Shown one piece after another: positions 17,317 to 26,700 of a stretch of DNA of 64,000 nt. A program made the position numbers and the translations under genes. The first letter of the stretch is position 1. Each line of letters opens with the position of its first letter. The stretch covers positions 1-64,000 of the forward strand of contig JAHAJA010000024.1 in NCBI GenBank assembly GCA_018372435.1, in the 5' to 3' direction. This DNA comes from Clostridiales bacterium. Its GTDB lineage: Bacteria; Bacillota; Clostridia; Lachnospirales; Lachnospiraceae. The notes below the pieces were generated by a model, which saw only the letters and a program-made list of their open reading frames with translations, was not told the DNA's origin and did no database searches.

Positions 17317-17649
17317 ATGGCATCAAGTATGGAATTTGTGGAATATGTTTGTGAACAGATTGCAGGGGGAGGAGAAATCTCATATAAAAAGATGTTTGGA
17401 GAATTTGGAGTTTACTGTAATAATAAAGTAATCGGAATGATTTGTAAAGACCAATTTTTCCTAAAGAAGACAAGTTTCGGTGAAAACAGGTTAGGATGTG
17501 ATGCAGAGGAGGCACCTCCATATGCGAATGCAAAGCCATATTTCCTAATAGAAACATTAGATGATAGAGAGTTTTTAGCAGATCTAATAGCTGGTACTTG
17601 TGAAGAACTTCCAATGCCAAGACCAAAAAAGAAGAAGGTTTCATTATAG
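17317..17649 (+). CDS. TfoX/Sxy N-terminal domain protein
   Basis: A 110-residue stand-alone TfoX N-terminal domain (MFGEFGVYCNNKVIGM, FFLKKT, PPYANAKPYFLIE), ending in a Lys-rich tail PRPKKKKVSL. In gamma-proteobacteria the domain belongs to the competence regulator TfoX/Sxy. In Firmicutes single-domain forms are common and of unknown role. GAGGTAAAGGG precedes the ATG. Divergent from the AroB homologue across a 117-base gap that presumably holds both promoters. Confidence 0.82.
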   Translation: MASSMEFVEYVCEQIAGGGEISYKKMFGEFGVYCNNKVIGMICKDQFFLKKTSFGENRLGCDAEEAPPYANAKPYFLIETLDDREFLADLIAGTCEELPMPRPKKKKVSL

Positions 17650-17844
17650 ATAAAACGATACTTTCACCAGATGAGTTATAGTCAGGAATACACACTTTTC
17701 AGCAATCTTAATCCAATCCCAATAATCAAGTCTTTGCATTCTGTTTTAATGTGAATCTCAACAAAATGGTCTGCTTGAGTAATTTTTAATTTAAACATTT
17801 TAAATCTAGTAATATATTGATAAAATTAGATAGCATTTATATGC

Positions 17845-17891
17845 ACCTCCGAGTGATTGTTGTAATGGACTGGCACTTGGAGGTATTTTTT
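17845..17891 (+). terminator. Intrinsic terminator
   Basis: ACCTCCGAGTG (17845-17855) pairs, with one wobble, with CACTTGGAGGT (17874-17884), followed by ATTTTTTA. Confidence 0.65.
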
Positions 17892-17983
17892 ATTATAAAA
17901 TAGAATAAAATATTGGAGTTTACGAGTCTAAATAGGATGTGCTCCTCGTCAAGAGGACAATGAAATATTTGGGCTTTTTGGTT

Positions 17984-18015
17984 ATGTACCTGCCTTGTTT
18001 GGCAGGTACATTTTT
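17984..18015 (+). terminator. Intrinsic terminator
   Basis: A perfect 11-bp stem (17984-17994 with 18001-18011), a 6-base loop, then a T-run. Confidence 0.75.
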
Positions 18016-18722
18016 ATGTAACATGGGATGAACTCCTTTAGATAGGCTTGCAAATGATTTATTATCTTTGCCATTAGTGGAACATTTCTGATTTTTCTGC
18101 CCTTACCAATCTTCCTTAAAGATATCCCGATTTTTTTTAAAAGTACTCTGTTTTTGTGCGTTTACAAATTATGCTAAATATCAATATTCATTATTCTGCA
18201 ATTCCTTATTTTTCCTTTAAATACTTGGTAAAATATAACAAGTAGCATTCCTGTAATCAATAAAACACGGGTTTGCAAAAAAAGAATACCCCATAGTAAA
18301 ATAGGTGTGTTACTGGTCAGTTATATGATGCAGATAAGATGATCAGTGATATAAAAAGACCTGTAGACCTACAGGCAGCATAAAAATCTAAAAAAGGAAC
18401 CTTGGTGAAACGTCCATTGTAAATCAATGCTAAGAGACCTTGGAATACTCACAAAAACATAAATAAGAGCCGGTAGTCAGTCGTAATTTTTCACCACTAG
18501 AGCACAAAGATGACTCAGCAAAGGAGCACTGTTGGAGGAATTGGGTTACCACTGCGATTAATCGCAGGGCCTTCAAATACAAAAAGGAAGACGTTTTTTT
18601 GTTGTGCCCAAAATTCCTTAAACCAAGCATTAAATGTAGGTTATATCCGTGGAGTAGGTTCTGTAAAAAATGAAATGTGAGGAAAAGTAAGAGTATATAG
18701 GGGAGGTATAAGGAGGCATAGT

Positions 18723-19073
18723 ATGGGTACCAAAGAAAAAATTAAAGATTTGAGAAAAAAGAGAAAAATGACTCAATGTACATTAGAGTGTAAGATTGGA
18801 ATTGACCAAGGAACAATTAGTGCTCTCGAAAATGGTAAACAGAATATATCACTTCAGCAGGTCATTTTGTATTCGAAATTTTTTGGTGTGTCAACAGACT
18901 ACTTATTGGACATTTCAGAAACACAATATTCTCATAAAGTGTTGAATAGAAAGGATATATTATTGGATAAATATTATGATTGTATTGTCCAATTGGATAA
19001 GCTATCAGAAAGAGATAAAAACGTTATCTATACAATGGTGGATTTATTAGGAAAAATGTCATCAGATGGATAG
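18723..19073 (+). CDS. XRE-family transcriptional regulator
   Basis: A 116-residue Cro/C1-type DNA-binding protein with the helix-turn-helix at about residues 6-60 (KIKDLRKKRKMTQ, GIDQGTISALENGKQNISL) and a short helical C-terminal tail. AAGGAGG precedes the ATG. Together with the second XRE gene 170 bases downstream, it sits at the left edge of the biosynthetic operon and is a plausible local regulator. No operator repeats were identified. Confidence 0.85.
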   Translation: MGTKEKIKDLRKKRKMTQCTLECKIGIDQGTISALENGKQNISLQQVILYSKFFGVSTDYLLDISETQYSHKVLNRKDILLDKYYDCIVQLDKLSERDKNVIYTMVDLLGKMSSDG

Positions 19074-19243
19074 TTATTATATGCAGCAATATGTCTGTAG
19101 TTAATTATCCTATAATTATCCCACATGGTATCTACATAACAAAATACAGAAAATAAAAACTGCTTTAAGTATATCCGTCTAGTACAATAGGAGGTTTTGA
19201 AATCTAATAAAATATGTAAAATGATTAATAGGAGGAGGTACAA

Positions 19244-19564
19244 ATGAATAACTTTTATGATAATGTCGGAGCCAGAATTAGAGATTTACGAGAAACTAAC
19301 AGATACACAAGGGAACAATTATCAGAACTGGCAGAAATCTCTCCAAAATTCTTATATGAAATTGAAACTGGAAAAAAAGGATTTTCAGCAGATACGTTAT
19401 ATAGAATTGCGAAGTCATTAGCAGTTTCAAGTGAATATATTTTATCTGGAAATAATCAATACATATATGATGGGAAAGTTATTAACACATTAAATCTTTT
19501 CAATAATTCACAAGTAGTGAAAATAGAGGAATTATTAAAACTTATTTATGAGATCATCATATAG
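19244..19564 (+). CDS. XRE-family transcriptional regulator
   Basis: A 106-residue helix-turn-helix protein (VGARIRDLRETNRYTREQL, ISPKFLYEIETGKKGFS, then LAVSSEYIL) of a type very common in Clostridia. AGGAGGAGG lies before the ATG. It is the last gene before the phosphopantetheinyl transferase that opens the biosynthetic operon, so it may regulate that operon. This is positional evidence only. Confidence 0.85.
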   Translation: MNNFYDNVGARIRDLRETNRYTREQLSELAEISPKFLYEIETGKKGFSADTLYRIAKSLAVSSEYILSGNNQYIYDGKVINTLNLFNNSQVVKIEELLKLIYEIII

Positions 19565-19785
19565 TCTGGGATATTATATAAAATTTCAATTCATAAATAA
19601 TTTGGAGTATAAGTCAGGAAAAATGGAGATTTTGGAATGTAATATAAGTTGGTATGTGATACTTTTGGGAAAGTGGATATGAAGATGATGTATTCTATTC
19701 TATTTTATTGATGAGGGTACTGAAATCTTTCAAAAAGTAGTTGAATAAGAAAATTATTATTAAAGCGGACAGCTGGAGGGGGAAT

Positions 19786-20475
19786 ATGGTAGAAGTTACA
19801 TTTGTAAAGCTAACAGATGATGTGCCTTTCAATATCGAACTTATAAAACATACTTCATTTGAAAGAAGAGTTAGAATTTCTAAGCATAGAAATGAAGCAG
19901 ATAAAAAGAGGAGTTTAATAGCAGAGTTATTAATAAGAAAAGCTGCATATGAGAAATTGATGATTCCTATTGACAAGGTGAAAATTAGTTATAATCCCTA
20001 CGGGAAGCCTTATATCGCTAATGCTAGAAAATTTAAATTTAATGTATCCCATTCAGGCTCTTACGTGGTAATTGCCGTAAGTGAATATGGAATTGGAATA
20101 GACATCGAAAAGATAAGAGAAATTGATATGGGTATTGCTCAACGATTCTTTACTAAGAATGAGTATTCATTTATTGAATCCTTGGAATCAGAAGTTGATA
20201 AGAGGAATGCCTTTTACATGTACTGGACACTGAAGGAGAGCTATATTAAGGCAATCGGAAAGGGACTTAATATTCCCCTTAATTCATTTGAGTTTGCAAT
20301 CGGGAATAATATAAGTTTAAATCATCAGAGGTCAAAGGGAAAATATTGCTTCACTTCTACAAAGTTGAACGGTTATGCAGTTTCTATATCTTCCAAAAGT
20401 TATGATTTAAAGTATAAGTATATCTATACAGATGAAGCAGACATATATAATTATTATAAAAGTATAGTTAAGTAG
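19786..20475 (+). CDS. 4'-phosphopantetheinyl transferase (Sfp type)
   Basis: Transfers phosphopantetheine from CoA to carrier proteins. The start at 19786 has GGAGGGGG directly upstream; an in-frame TTG at 19741 does not. Sfp-family motifs: FNVSHSGSYVVIAV, GIGIDIEKI (Mg-binding Asp/Glu) and WTLKESYIKAIGKGL. About 229 residues, the normal Sfp length. As first gene of the cluster it would activate the free ACPs at 25485, 54731 and 56097 and the PCP domains at 59242 and 61033. Confidence 0.93.
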   Translation: MVEVTFVKLTDDVPFNIELIKHTSFERRVRISKHRNEADKKRSLIAELLIRKAAYEKLMIPIDKVKISYNPYGKPYIANARKFKFNVSHSGSYVVIAVSEYGIGIDIEKIREIDMGIAQRFFTKNEYSFIESLESEVDKRNAFYMYWTLKESYIKAIGKGLNIPLNSFEFAIGNNISLNHQRSKGKYCFTSTKLNGYAVSISSKSYDLKYKYIYTDEADIYNYYKSIVK

Positions 20476-20528
20476 AAAAAGCCTCACTAAACGACAAGTG
20501 TAGGACAAGAAAATATAAGGAGGCAAGT

Positions 20529-21497
20529 GTGAGATATATTAATGAAAGCGATATTATGAGTCTGGGTATTAATTGGAGTAATATCATAGATGAACTAGAT
20601 AAAACGGTAAATTACCTGAACCAAAATGATTATGAGCAACCTATTAAACCCTATCTGAGGTATAAGAATATCCAAAATAGAATTATTGCTATGCCAGCTT
20701 TTGTTGGAGGGGACATAAACATATCAGGAATTAAGTGGATTGCCAGTTTTCCAGATAATATAAATAATGGAATACCTAGGGCCCATAGCACTGTTGTATT
20801 GAATAATGCAGATACTGGACAGCCAGTATGTATCATTAATACAGCTCTGCTAAGTAACATAAGAACTGCAGGTGTTAGTGGATTATTTATGAATTATTAC
20901 AAAAAGAGTAGGGAACTTAAGAATATTAAAATTGGTATTATCGGATATGGTCCTATTGGGAAGTACCACTATGCTATTTGTAAAGAAGTTTTCAAAGGCG
21001 ATTTAAAAGAAATATATCTATATGATATTCGTGGGATCAACAAGGAAGATATCCATTCTACAAAAGAATGCAAAGTTACTATAGCAGAGAATTGGCAAGA
21101 GGTTTATGAACATTCAGATATATTAATTACATGTACTGTTTCAAATGAACCTTATATAGATATGCGGCCTAAAAAAGGTAAACTTTTGCTAAATATCTCC
21201 CTTAGAGATTACAAAACAGAAGCAATAAATATTCAAGAAGATTTGATAATCGTGGATGATTGGGATGAAGTGTGCAGAGAAAAAACTGATATTGAATTGA
21301 TGCATAAGAAACTAGGATTAAACAAGGAATGTACGAAATCCATTGTTGATGTGGTATGTAATAATTGTTTGGCTGAATGTGATAAGGATAAAACGATTAT
21401 GTTTAATCCAATGGGAATGGCAGTTTTTGACATTGCAACTGGAAATTATTATTATAATCTAGCAGAAAAAAACAATGTTGGTACAGTATTAGAATAG
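20529..21497 (+). CDS. sbnB: SbnB-like N-(carboxyethyl)-glutamate dehydrogenase (Dap biosynthesis)
   Basis: A 322-residue ornithine cyclodeaminase/mu-crystallin-family dehydrogenase. The GTG start has AAGGAGG five bases upstream. A Rossmann motif (IGIIGYGPIGKYH) lies near residue 140, and the family's RTAGVSGL segment near 112. In the staphyloferrin B pathway SbnB oxidatively releases L-2,3-diaminopropionate from the SbnA product. The assignment as SbnB rather than ornithine cyclodeaminase rests mainly on the SbnA-like gene immediately downstream. The pair would feed diaminopropionate to the adenylation domain at 59242. Confidence 0.82.
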   Translation: MRYINESDIMSLGINWSNIIDELDKTVNYLNQNDYEQPIKPYLRYKNIQNRIIAMPAFVGGDINISGIKWIASFPDNINNGIPRAHSTVVLNNADTGQPVCIINTALLSNIRTAGVSGLFMNYYKKSRELKNIKIGIIGYGPIGKYHYAICKEVFKGDLKEIYLYDIRGINKEDIHSTKECKVTIAENWQEVYEHSDILITCTVSNEPYIDMRPKKGKLLLNISLRDYKTEAINIQEDLIIVDDWDEVCREKTDIELMHKKLGLNKECTKSIVDVVCNNCLAECDKDKTIMFNPMGMAVFDIATGNYYYNLAEKNNVGTVLE

Positions 21498-21563
21498 AAC
21501 TTATCCACTTAATACGAGGCATCCTTAGAATAATCGTGTCAAGTTTATAAGGAGGAGTATTTT

Positions 21564-22529
21564 ATGGTAGATCTAGTTGGCAACACTCCGATGGTAAAAA
21601 TCGAAGATCCAGAGATTAACTTATATGCAAAGTTAGAAGGCTATAATCTATCTGGAAGTGTGAAAGATAGAGCAGCAAATTATATAATCGATAATCTATT
21701 AATGAATCGTGTAATTAATAAGGATACTACAATTATAGAATCCAGTTCAGGAAATTTCGGTATTGCATTAGCAACGTATTGTAATAGAAAGGGGCTAAGA
21801 TTTATATGTGTTATAGATATAAATATTCAAAAAGAGAATGAATGCATATTACATCATCTAGGAGCTGAAATCGTAAAAATAGATATTCCAGATGAAAATG
21901 GTGGATATCTAATGAATAGGTTAAAAAAGGTTAGTGAGCTAAAAAAGCAGATAGAGAACAGTTATTGGATTAATCAATATGAAAATGTACTTAACTGGGA
22001 GTCATATTATAATACCTTAGGGTTGGAGATATGTAATCAAATTACCAATATTGACTACATTTTTCTAGGTGTCAGCTCGGGTGGTACAATAACAGGGGTA
22101 TCAAGAAGAGTAAAAGAACATAATCCTAAATGCAAGGTTATTGCAGTTGATACGGAAGGTTCAGTCATATTTGGAAGCCCCCCAAAGACAAGGCATATAT
22201 CAGGTATCGGATCAAGTATTATTCCCATCAGTCTAAAAAGTGCTAAAATCGATGAGATAATGATAGTAAATGAAGAGGATACAATTAATATGTGCCGTTA
22301 TTTACTCAGGCAATATGGATTGCTTATCGGAGGCTCATCTGGGGCTGTATATACTGCGGTTAGGAAATACTTTGATATTCATAAGACAGTTCAAAATCCA
22401 AATGTAGTAGTAGTGTTCGCTGATCGAGGAGATAGGTATCTGAATACCGTTTATAACGATGAATGGGTACAGAAAATAAGAACAGAAAACAATAAAAAAA
22501 TCCACAATAATGGAGGAAGCAATGAATAA
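21564..22529 (+). CDS. sbnA: SbnA-like PLP synthase (Dap biosynthesis)
   Basis: A 321-residue cysteine-synthase-fold PLP enzyme. The PLP Lys is in SGSVKDRAA near residue 36, the substrate loop is [12 protein letters not shown], and the phosphate-binding loop is SSGGTITGV. SbnA condenses O-phosphoserine with glutamate to give the precursor of 2,3-diaminopropionate. AAGGAGGAG precedes the ATG. It overlaps metK by 8 bases. An ordinary cysteine synthase is the alternative, but the SbnB-type partner upstream makes Dap synthesis more likely. Confidence 0.83.
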   Translation: MVDLVGNTPMVKIEDPEINLYAKLEGYNLSGSVKDRAANYIIDNLLMNRVINKDTTIIESSSGNFGIALATYCNRKGLRFICVIDINIQKENECILHHLGAEIVKIDIPDENGGYLMNRLKKVSELKKQIENSYWINQYENVLNWESYYNTLGLEICNQITNIDYIFLGVSSGGTITGVSRRVKEHNPKCKVIAVDTEGSVIFGSPPKTRHISGIGSSIIPISLKSAKIDEIMIVNEEDTINMCRYLLRQYGLLIGGSSGAVYTAVRKYFDIHKTVQNPNVVVVFADRGDRYLNTVYNDEWVQKIRTENNKKIHNNGGSNE

Positions 22530-23751
22530 AAATTATTTATTTTCATCAGAATCAGTTACAGAAGGTCATCCAGATAAAATGTGCGACATCATATCTGATG
22601 CCATATTAGACGCGTATCTAGAAAAAGATCCAAATTCAAGAGTTGCGTGCGAAGTTACAGTAACAACGGGGATAGTTACTGTAATGGGTGAAATTTCATC
22701 GACATCAACAATCGACATCACAAAAATTGTAAGAGAGGCGGTCAAGGAGATTGGATATGAAGGTGAAGATTTTGGATTTAATGCTAGTACCTGTGCAGTT
22801 ATTTTAGCGATTGATAAGCAATCAGAAGATATCAATTTAGGTGTTAGCAGTTCGCTAGAACATAAGAAAAATGAGAATATCTGTGAAGAATATAAGGATA
22901 TTCAGGAAGAGGATGAGAAAGGACGAGTTGGTGCAGGAGATCAGGGTATGATGTTTGGATTTGCATGCAATGAGACGAAAGACTTTATGCCGGCTCCCAT
23001 ATATTATGCACATAAGCTTTGCTACGCATTGAGTGCTAAGCGAAAAGACAAAGTATTAAATTATTTGGGCCCAGATGGTAAGTCAATGGTTACATTTGAA
23101 TATTGCGATGGCAAACCCCAAAGAATCGATACTATTGTAATCTCTACTCAACACCGGTCAGATATTACGCAAGAAGAAATTCATGATAACATAATAAAGC
23201 ATATTATTAATCCAGTTATTCCTAAAGATCTAATTGACAGTGATACAAAGATTCTTATCAATCCAACTGGACGTTTTGTAAAAGGCGGTCCATGCTCTGA
23301 TACAGGACTTACAGGGCGCAAGATCATTGTAGATACTTATGGAGGAGTGGGAAAACATGGAGGGGGCGCTTTCTCAGGCAAAGATCCTACCAAGGTTGAT
23401 AGAACCGGAGCTTATGCAGCAAGATATATTGCAAAAAACATTGTAGCTGCAAAGATAGCTGATAGATGTGAGATTCAGATTGCTTATGCAATAGGGGTTG
23501 CTAAACCAGTATCAGTTTATGTAGACACTTTTGGAACATCTTCCATAAGCAATGAAGAGATTACTAAAATGATAATGAAATTGTTTGATCTAAGACCAGG
23601 CGCTCTGATAGAACAATTTGAAATGAGATCCCCAATTTATAAGCAGCTTGCAGCATATGGACATTTTGGACGAAGCGATTTACATATCCCATGGGAAGAA
23701 ACTAATAAGGCTGAAATGATTAAGGAGTATTTTAAAGATGGCGCAGAATAG
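22522..23751 (+). CDS. metK: S-adenosylmethionine synthetase
   Basis: 409 residues, full length. The start at 22522 is preferred because GGAGGAAG lies just upstream. It begins with [15 protein letters not shown] and contains the signature [16 protein letters not shown] and the P-loop-like [20 protein letters not shown]. Makes SAM from methionine and ATP. A metK inside a secondary-metabolite operon is presumably an extra copy that supplies SAM to the many radical SAM enzymes and methyltransferases downstream. Whether the genome has another metK cannot be seen here. Confidence 0.96.
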   Translation: MNKNYLFSSESVTEGHPDKMCDIISDAILDAYLEKDPNSRVACEVTVTTGIVTVMGEISSTSTIDITKIVREAVKEIGYEGEDFGFNASTCAVILAIDKQSEDINLGVSSSLEHKKNENICEEYKDIQEEDEKGRVGAGDQGMMFGFACNETKDFMPAPIYYAHKLCYALSAKRKDKVLNYLGPDGKSMVTFEYCDGKPQRIDTIVISTQHRSDITQEEIHDNIIKHIINPVIPKDLIDSDTKILINPTGRFVKGGPCSDTGLTGRKIIVDTYGGVGKHGGGAFSGKDPTKVDRTGAYAARYIAKNIVAAKIADRCEIQIAYAIGVAKPVSVYVDTFGTSSISNEEITKMIMKLFDLRPGALIEQFEMRSPIYKQLAAYGHFGRSDLHIPWEETNKAEMIKEYFKDGAE

Positions 23752-23822
23752 GCAAAGAACATCTTGCGATACTTAGGCAAAAAGAGTATCACAGGTAGTC
23801 TTGCGGTATGAATGGGGGAAAA

Positions 23823-24656
23823 ATGAAAAACTATTTAATTGGAATGGATATTGGAGGGACACATGTACGCACCGGTTTGTATTCCATTGAGAAGAAAATG
23901 ATTGTTGAATTTAACAAGATATCGTTTATTCAAGGGGAAACAGCAAAAGAAGAAATAGAGGTCAATATATGCGAGCAAATACTAAGGGTTCTGTATCAAA
24001 AACAGATATCACTGAATTCCCTAAAGGGAATAGGCATATCCATGGCTGGTAATGTGGATCAGAATATAGGCTGTGTGCATCGATGGCCAAATCACCATTT
24101 ATGGGAAGGGTTTCCGATTTATAATTATATTCACGAGTATTTTCATACACCTGTTATTGTAGAAGACGATGGAAACTGTGCGGCTGTTGGAGAGAGTATG
24201 GAGCAGTATGGTGATGAGCATTATAAGGGAAATTTGATTTACTGTACCATAGGAACAGGAATAGGCGGCGGTATTATCTTAAACCATAGACTGCATAAGG
24301 GAGAGTATGGGATGGCAGGAGAACTGGGACATTTATCTATACCTGAAGTACACAAACTATGTGGCTGTGGAAAGACGGACTGTCTTCAGAGCATAATAAC
24401 AGACAAGCATATGGAAGAAAAAGTAGGACGGCATACAGCTGGCATATTATATCAACTGGCATATATTCTGGATATTCCAAAAGTCATTGTGGGTGGAGGA
24501 CGCATAGAATATAATCAAAATCTTTTTCAGTACATAGTTTCAATATTCAACCAGTACAAAGAAGCCGACCATAGGAATTATAGTATAGAAAAGTCAAAGC
24601 TTTATAATAAGAACGGAATATTAGGAGTGATAGAATTGTTGAGGAATGGTCAATGA
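23823..24656 (+). CDS. ROK-family sugar kinase, candidate kanosamine kinase
   Basis: A 277-residue ROK kinase. The ATP-binding motif IGMDIGGTHVRTG is at the N-terminus, DDGNCAAVGE near 115, and TIGTGIGGGI near 145. GELGHLSI is followed by the zinc motif CGCGKTDCLQ. The ROK family phosphorylates glucose-type sugars. In rifamycin biosynthesis the ROK enzyme RifN phosphorylates kanosamine, the entry sugar of the aminoshikimate pathway. With the AHBA-like genes downstream, this role is the leading inference. A glucokinase or N-acetylglucosamine kinase is the alternative. Its ATGA stop/start overlap with the next gene shows tight coupling. Confidence 0.85.
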   Translation: MKNYLIGMDIGGTHVRTGLYSIEKKMIVEFNKISFIQGETAKEEIEVNICEQILRVLYQKQISLNSLKGIGISMAGNVDQNIGCVHRWPNHHLWEGFPIYNYIHEYFHTPVIVEDDGNCAAVGESMEQYGDEHYKGNLIYCTIGTGIGGGIILNHRLHKGEYGMAGELGHLSIPEVHKLCGCGKTDCLQSIITDKHMEEKVGRHTAGILYQLAYILDIPKVIVGGGRIEYNQNLFQYIVSIFNQYKEADHRNYSIEKSKLYNKNGILGVIELLRNGQ

Positions 24657-25399
24657 AACTATTTATCTTATATATACTAATCGGAATGTTGGGACAACTT
24701 ATTGATGGTTCCATGGGAATGGCTTATGGAGTAACCTGCAGCACATTTTTACGTGCATTTACAGGTCTGCCAGCTGCTACAGCAAGCGCCAGTATACACT
24801 TTGCTGAAATCTTTACAACGTGTAGTTCAGCAATTTCACATATAAAGCTTCATAATGTGGATAAAAAGATGTTCTATAAACTTCTTTTACCAGGAGTAAT
24901 AGGGGGAGTGACAGGAGCAGTATTACTGTCAAGAATGAATCTTGAAGTGTGGGAGATTATTATTGATGTTTACTTAATCATCATAGGAATCTCGATATTA
25001 TCAAAGGTAAGGACTAAAAAAAAGAAAGTAAATAAGTTTAAAAAAATCCCAATATTAGGATTTGTTGGCGGTGCATCAGATGCTATAGGTGGAGGGGGCT
25101 GGGGGCCTATTGTGACATCAACGCTAATTGCTTCTGACCATGACGTGAGAACAACAATTGGTACTGTTAATTCGGTAGAATTTTTTATAACTGTGACAGA
25201 GTCCATCGTATTCTTCTTCTTGCAGGGAAACGCATTTATGAGATTTAGCGTTCCAATTGTGGGGTTAATTATTGGTGGAGTCATCGTGTCCCCCTTTGCA
25301 GCATTTTTGTGCACAAAACTACCGAAAAAAATCATCATTATAATGACGGGCTTACTTATTATTCTAATCAATAGTTGGTCACTTATATGCGATTTTTGA
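24653..25399 (+). CDS. TauE/SafE-family membrane transporter
   Basis: A 248-residue polytopic membrane protein of the TauE/SafE (sulfite exporter) family, with two internally related halves: GQLIDGSMGMAYGVT near the N-terminus and VGGASDAIGGGGWGPIV in the middle. About seven or eight hydrophobic helices. Family members move sulfite, sulfonates or other organic anions. Its place in an operon with CysD/CysN suggests handling of sulfur oxyanions or export of an acidic product. The substrate is not readable from sequence. Confidence 0.85.
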   Translation: MKLFILYILIGMLGQLIDGSMGMAYGVTCSTFLRAFTGLPAATASASIHFAEIFTTCSSAISHIKLHNVDKKMFYKLLLPGVIGGVTGAVLLSRMNLEVWEIIIDVYLIIIGISILSKVRTKKKKVNKFKKIPILGFVGGASDAIGGGGWGPIVTSTLIASDHDVRTTIGTVNSVEFFITVTESIVFFFLQGNAFMRFSVPIVGLIIGGVIVSPFAAFLCTKLPKKIIIIMTGLLIILINSWSLICDF

Positions 25400-25484
25400 T
25401 TATCAAGAAGTAAAGAATTCCTTCCAATGAAGTAGCGCTATTAATCATAACAAATAAAATAATAATTAAAGAAAGGATAAGCAA

Positions 25485-25739
25485 ATGGCGAAAAATAAAA
25501 TCATTCAAAAATTAAAAGAAATTATTATTGAAAGTATGGAGTTAAAATGTACACCTGAAGAAATAAAAGGAGATGATTTAATTACAGAGTTAGGTATCAA
25601 TTCTGTAGATGCCTTGGAAATATTAGTCTGGGTAGAGAATACTTTTGAAATACTTATTGATGATGATGATTTAAATTCACAAATACTATCATCCTTGGAT
25701 ACACTAGGATGTTATATTGAAAAAAAGTTAGAAGCGTAA
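25485..25739 (+). CDS. Acyl carrier protein
   Basis: An 84-residue free carrier protein with the phosphopantetheine Ser at residue 40 in ELGINSVDALEIL and an acidic helix II typical of ACPs. GAAAGGATAAG precedes the ATG. It lies in the operon with the AMP-ligase at 38169, which lacks its own carrier domain, so it may carry the aryl or acyl unit that enzyme activates. It may also be an acyl donor for a BtrH-type transferase. Confidence 0.9.
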   Translation: MAKNKIIQKLKEIIIESMELKCTPEEIKGDDLITELGINSVDALEILVWVENTFEILIDDDDLNSQILSSLDTLGCYIEKKLEA

Positions 25740-25749
25740 AGGTAAGTCC

Positions 25750-26682
25750 ATGTTAAGAAAAGAAGTGAAAGTTAGTTTAATTATTCCCACCTATAATAAA
25801 AGCAGTCGGTTAAGATTAGTGCTGGAATCAATTTTTTATTTAAAGGACGTAGATGACCTGGAGATTATTATTGTTAATGACGGTTCTACAGATGACACGG
25901 AAGTGGTATTGAGAAATTTTATAGAAAGATGTAGTAAAGCAGTCATCAGGGTATCAGTTATCATGTCAAACAATAAAGGAAGATCTTATGCCAGAAATTT
26001 AGGAATTAAGAAAGCATCAGGTAGTATCATCGTTTTTACAGATGATGATTTAATACTGAATCCTAATTTTATACATGAACATAAGAAAAGGCATGAAGAG
26101 AATACACATTTAGTAGTACATGGACAGATTAATCATATACCTTATTTGAAATTTTTCAAGGATCCTATCACAGGGGTAATGATGAATGATCAGGTGACTA
26201 AAAAAAAATTGCTCGATAAAACCATTCAGATCGACATGTTTGAATCTGATAAAATAGAAAGCTACTTAAAGGAGAATGCTCATATCAGTAAATTTGAGCA
26301 GGATATATTAAATTTATATCAGCAAACAACAGAGGAAGACTCTTGTTTCAGGTGGGTTGGTTTTAATGGTGGGAATGTTTCTATCAGAAAAGAAAACATA
26401 TTGAATGCTGGAATGTTTGATCAGCGCATGGGACTTTTATGGGGATGTGAAGATCTTGAGTTAGGCTATCGATTGTATAAGGAAGGATATTTTTTTGCAT
26501 ATGAAATGCAGGCTAAAAATTATCATTTAGATCACTACCGAAAAGATTCTAAGGAAATACATGAAGAATCTATGAGGTACTTTATAGAAAAACATCCGGA
26601 TATAAGTATCCGACTGCTAAATCAATACTTCCGAGGAGAATATTCAAGCCTTTTGGAATGGAAAAATCAACAAAGAGGTTAA
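25750..26682 (+). CDS. Family 2 glycosyltransferase
   Basis: A 310-residue GT-A fold enzyme. The N-terminal nucleotide-sugar binding part is VSLIIPTYNKSSRL and VNDGSTDDTE, the metal-binding motif TDDDLIL is near residue 97, and the acceptor-side motif WGCEDLELGYRL is near 238. No transmembrane segments, so it is cytosolic. Ten bases after the ACP. With the PIG-L deacetylase at 43268 it could attach a GlcNAc-type sugar that is then deacetylated, as BtrM/BtrD do in butirosin. That link is an inference. Confidence 0.88.
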   Translation: MLRKEVKVSLIIPTYNKSSRLRLVLESIFYLKDVDDLEIIIVNDGSTDDTEVVLRNFIERCSKAVIRVSVIMSNNKGRSYARNLGIKKASGSIIVFTDDDLILNPNFIHEHKKRHEENTHLVVHGQINHIPYLKFFKDPITGVMMNDQVTKKKLLDKTIQIDMFESDKIESYLKENAHISKFEQDILNLYQQTTEEDSCFRWVGFNGGNVSIRKENILNAGMFDQRMGLLWGCEDLELGYRLYKEGYFFAYEMQAKNYHLDHYRKDSKEIHEESMRYFIEKHPDISIRLLNQYFRGEYSSLLEWKNQQRG

Positions 26683-26700
26683 GGAGACAGAAAAATAATT

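Larger units (their letters stand above)
17650..18722. other. Gene-poor 1.1-kb stretch with two terminators
   Basis: Contains terminators at 17845-17891 and 17984-18015 and a perfect 16-base palindrome at 18552-18567 (CTGCGATTAATCGCAG). No supported coding region; a 66-codon minus-strand frame at 18430-18630 has no homologue I recognise. Probably eroded mobile-element or cargo sequence, marking the left border of the biosynthetic region. Confidence 0.45.

Noticed and set aside
18430..18630. 66-codon minus-strand ORF in the gene-poor stretch
   Set aside because: No ribosome binding site, no recognised motif, and low-complexity hydrophobic content.
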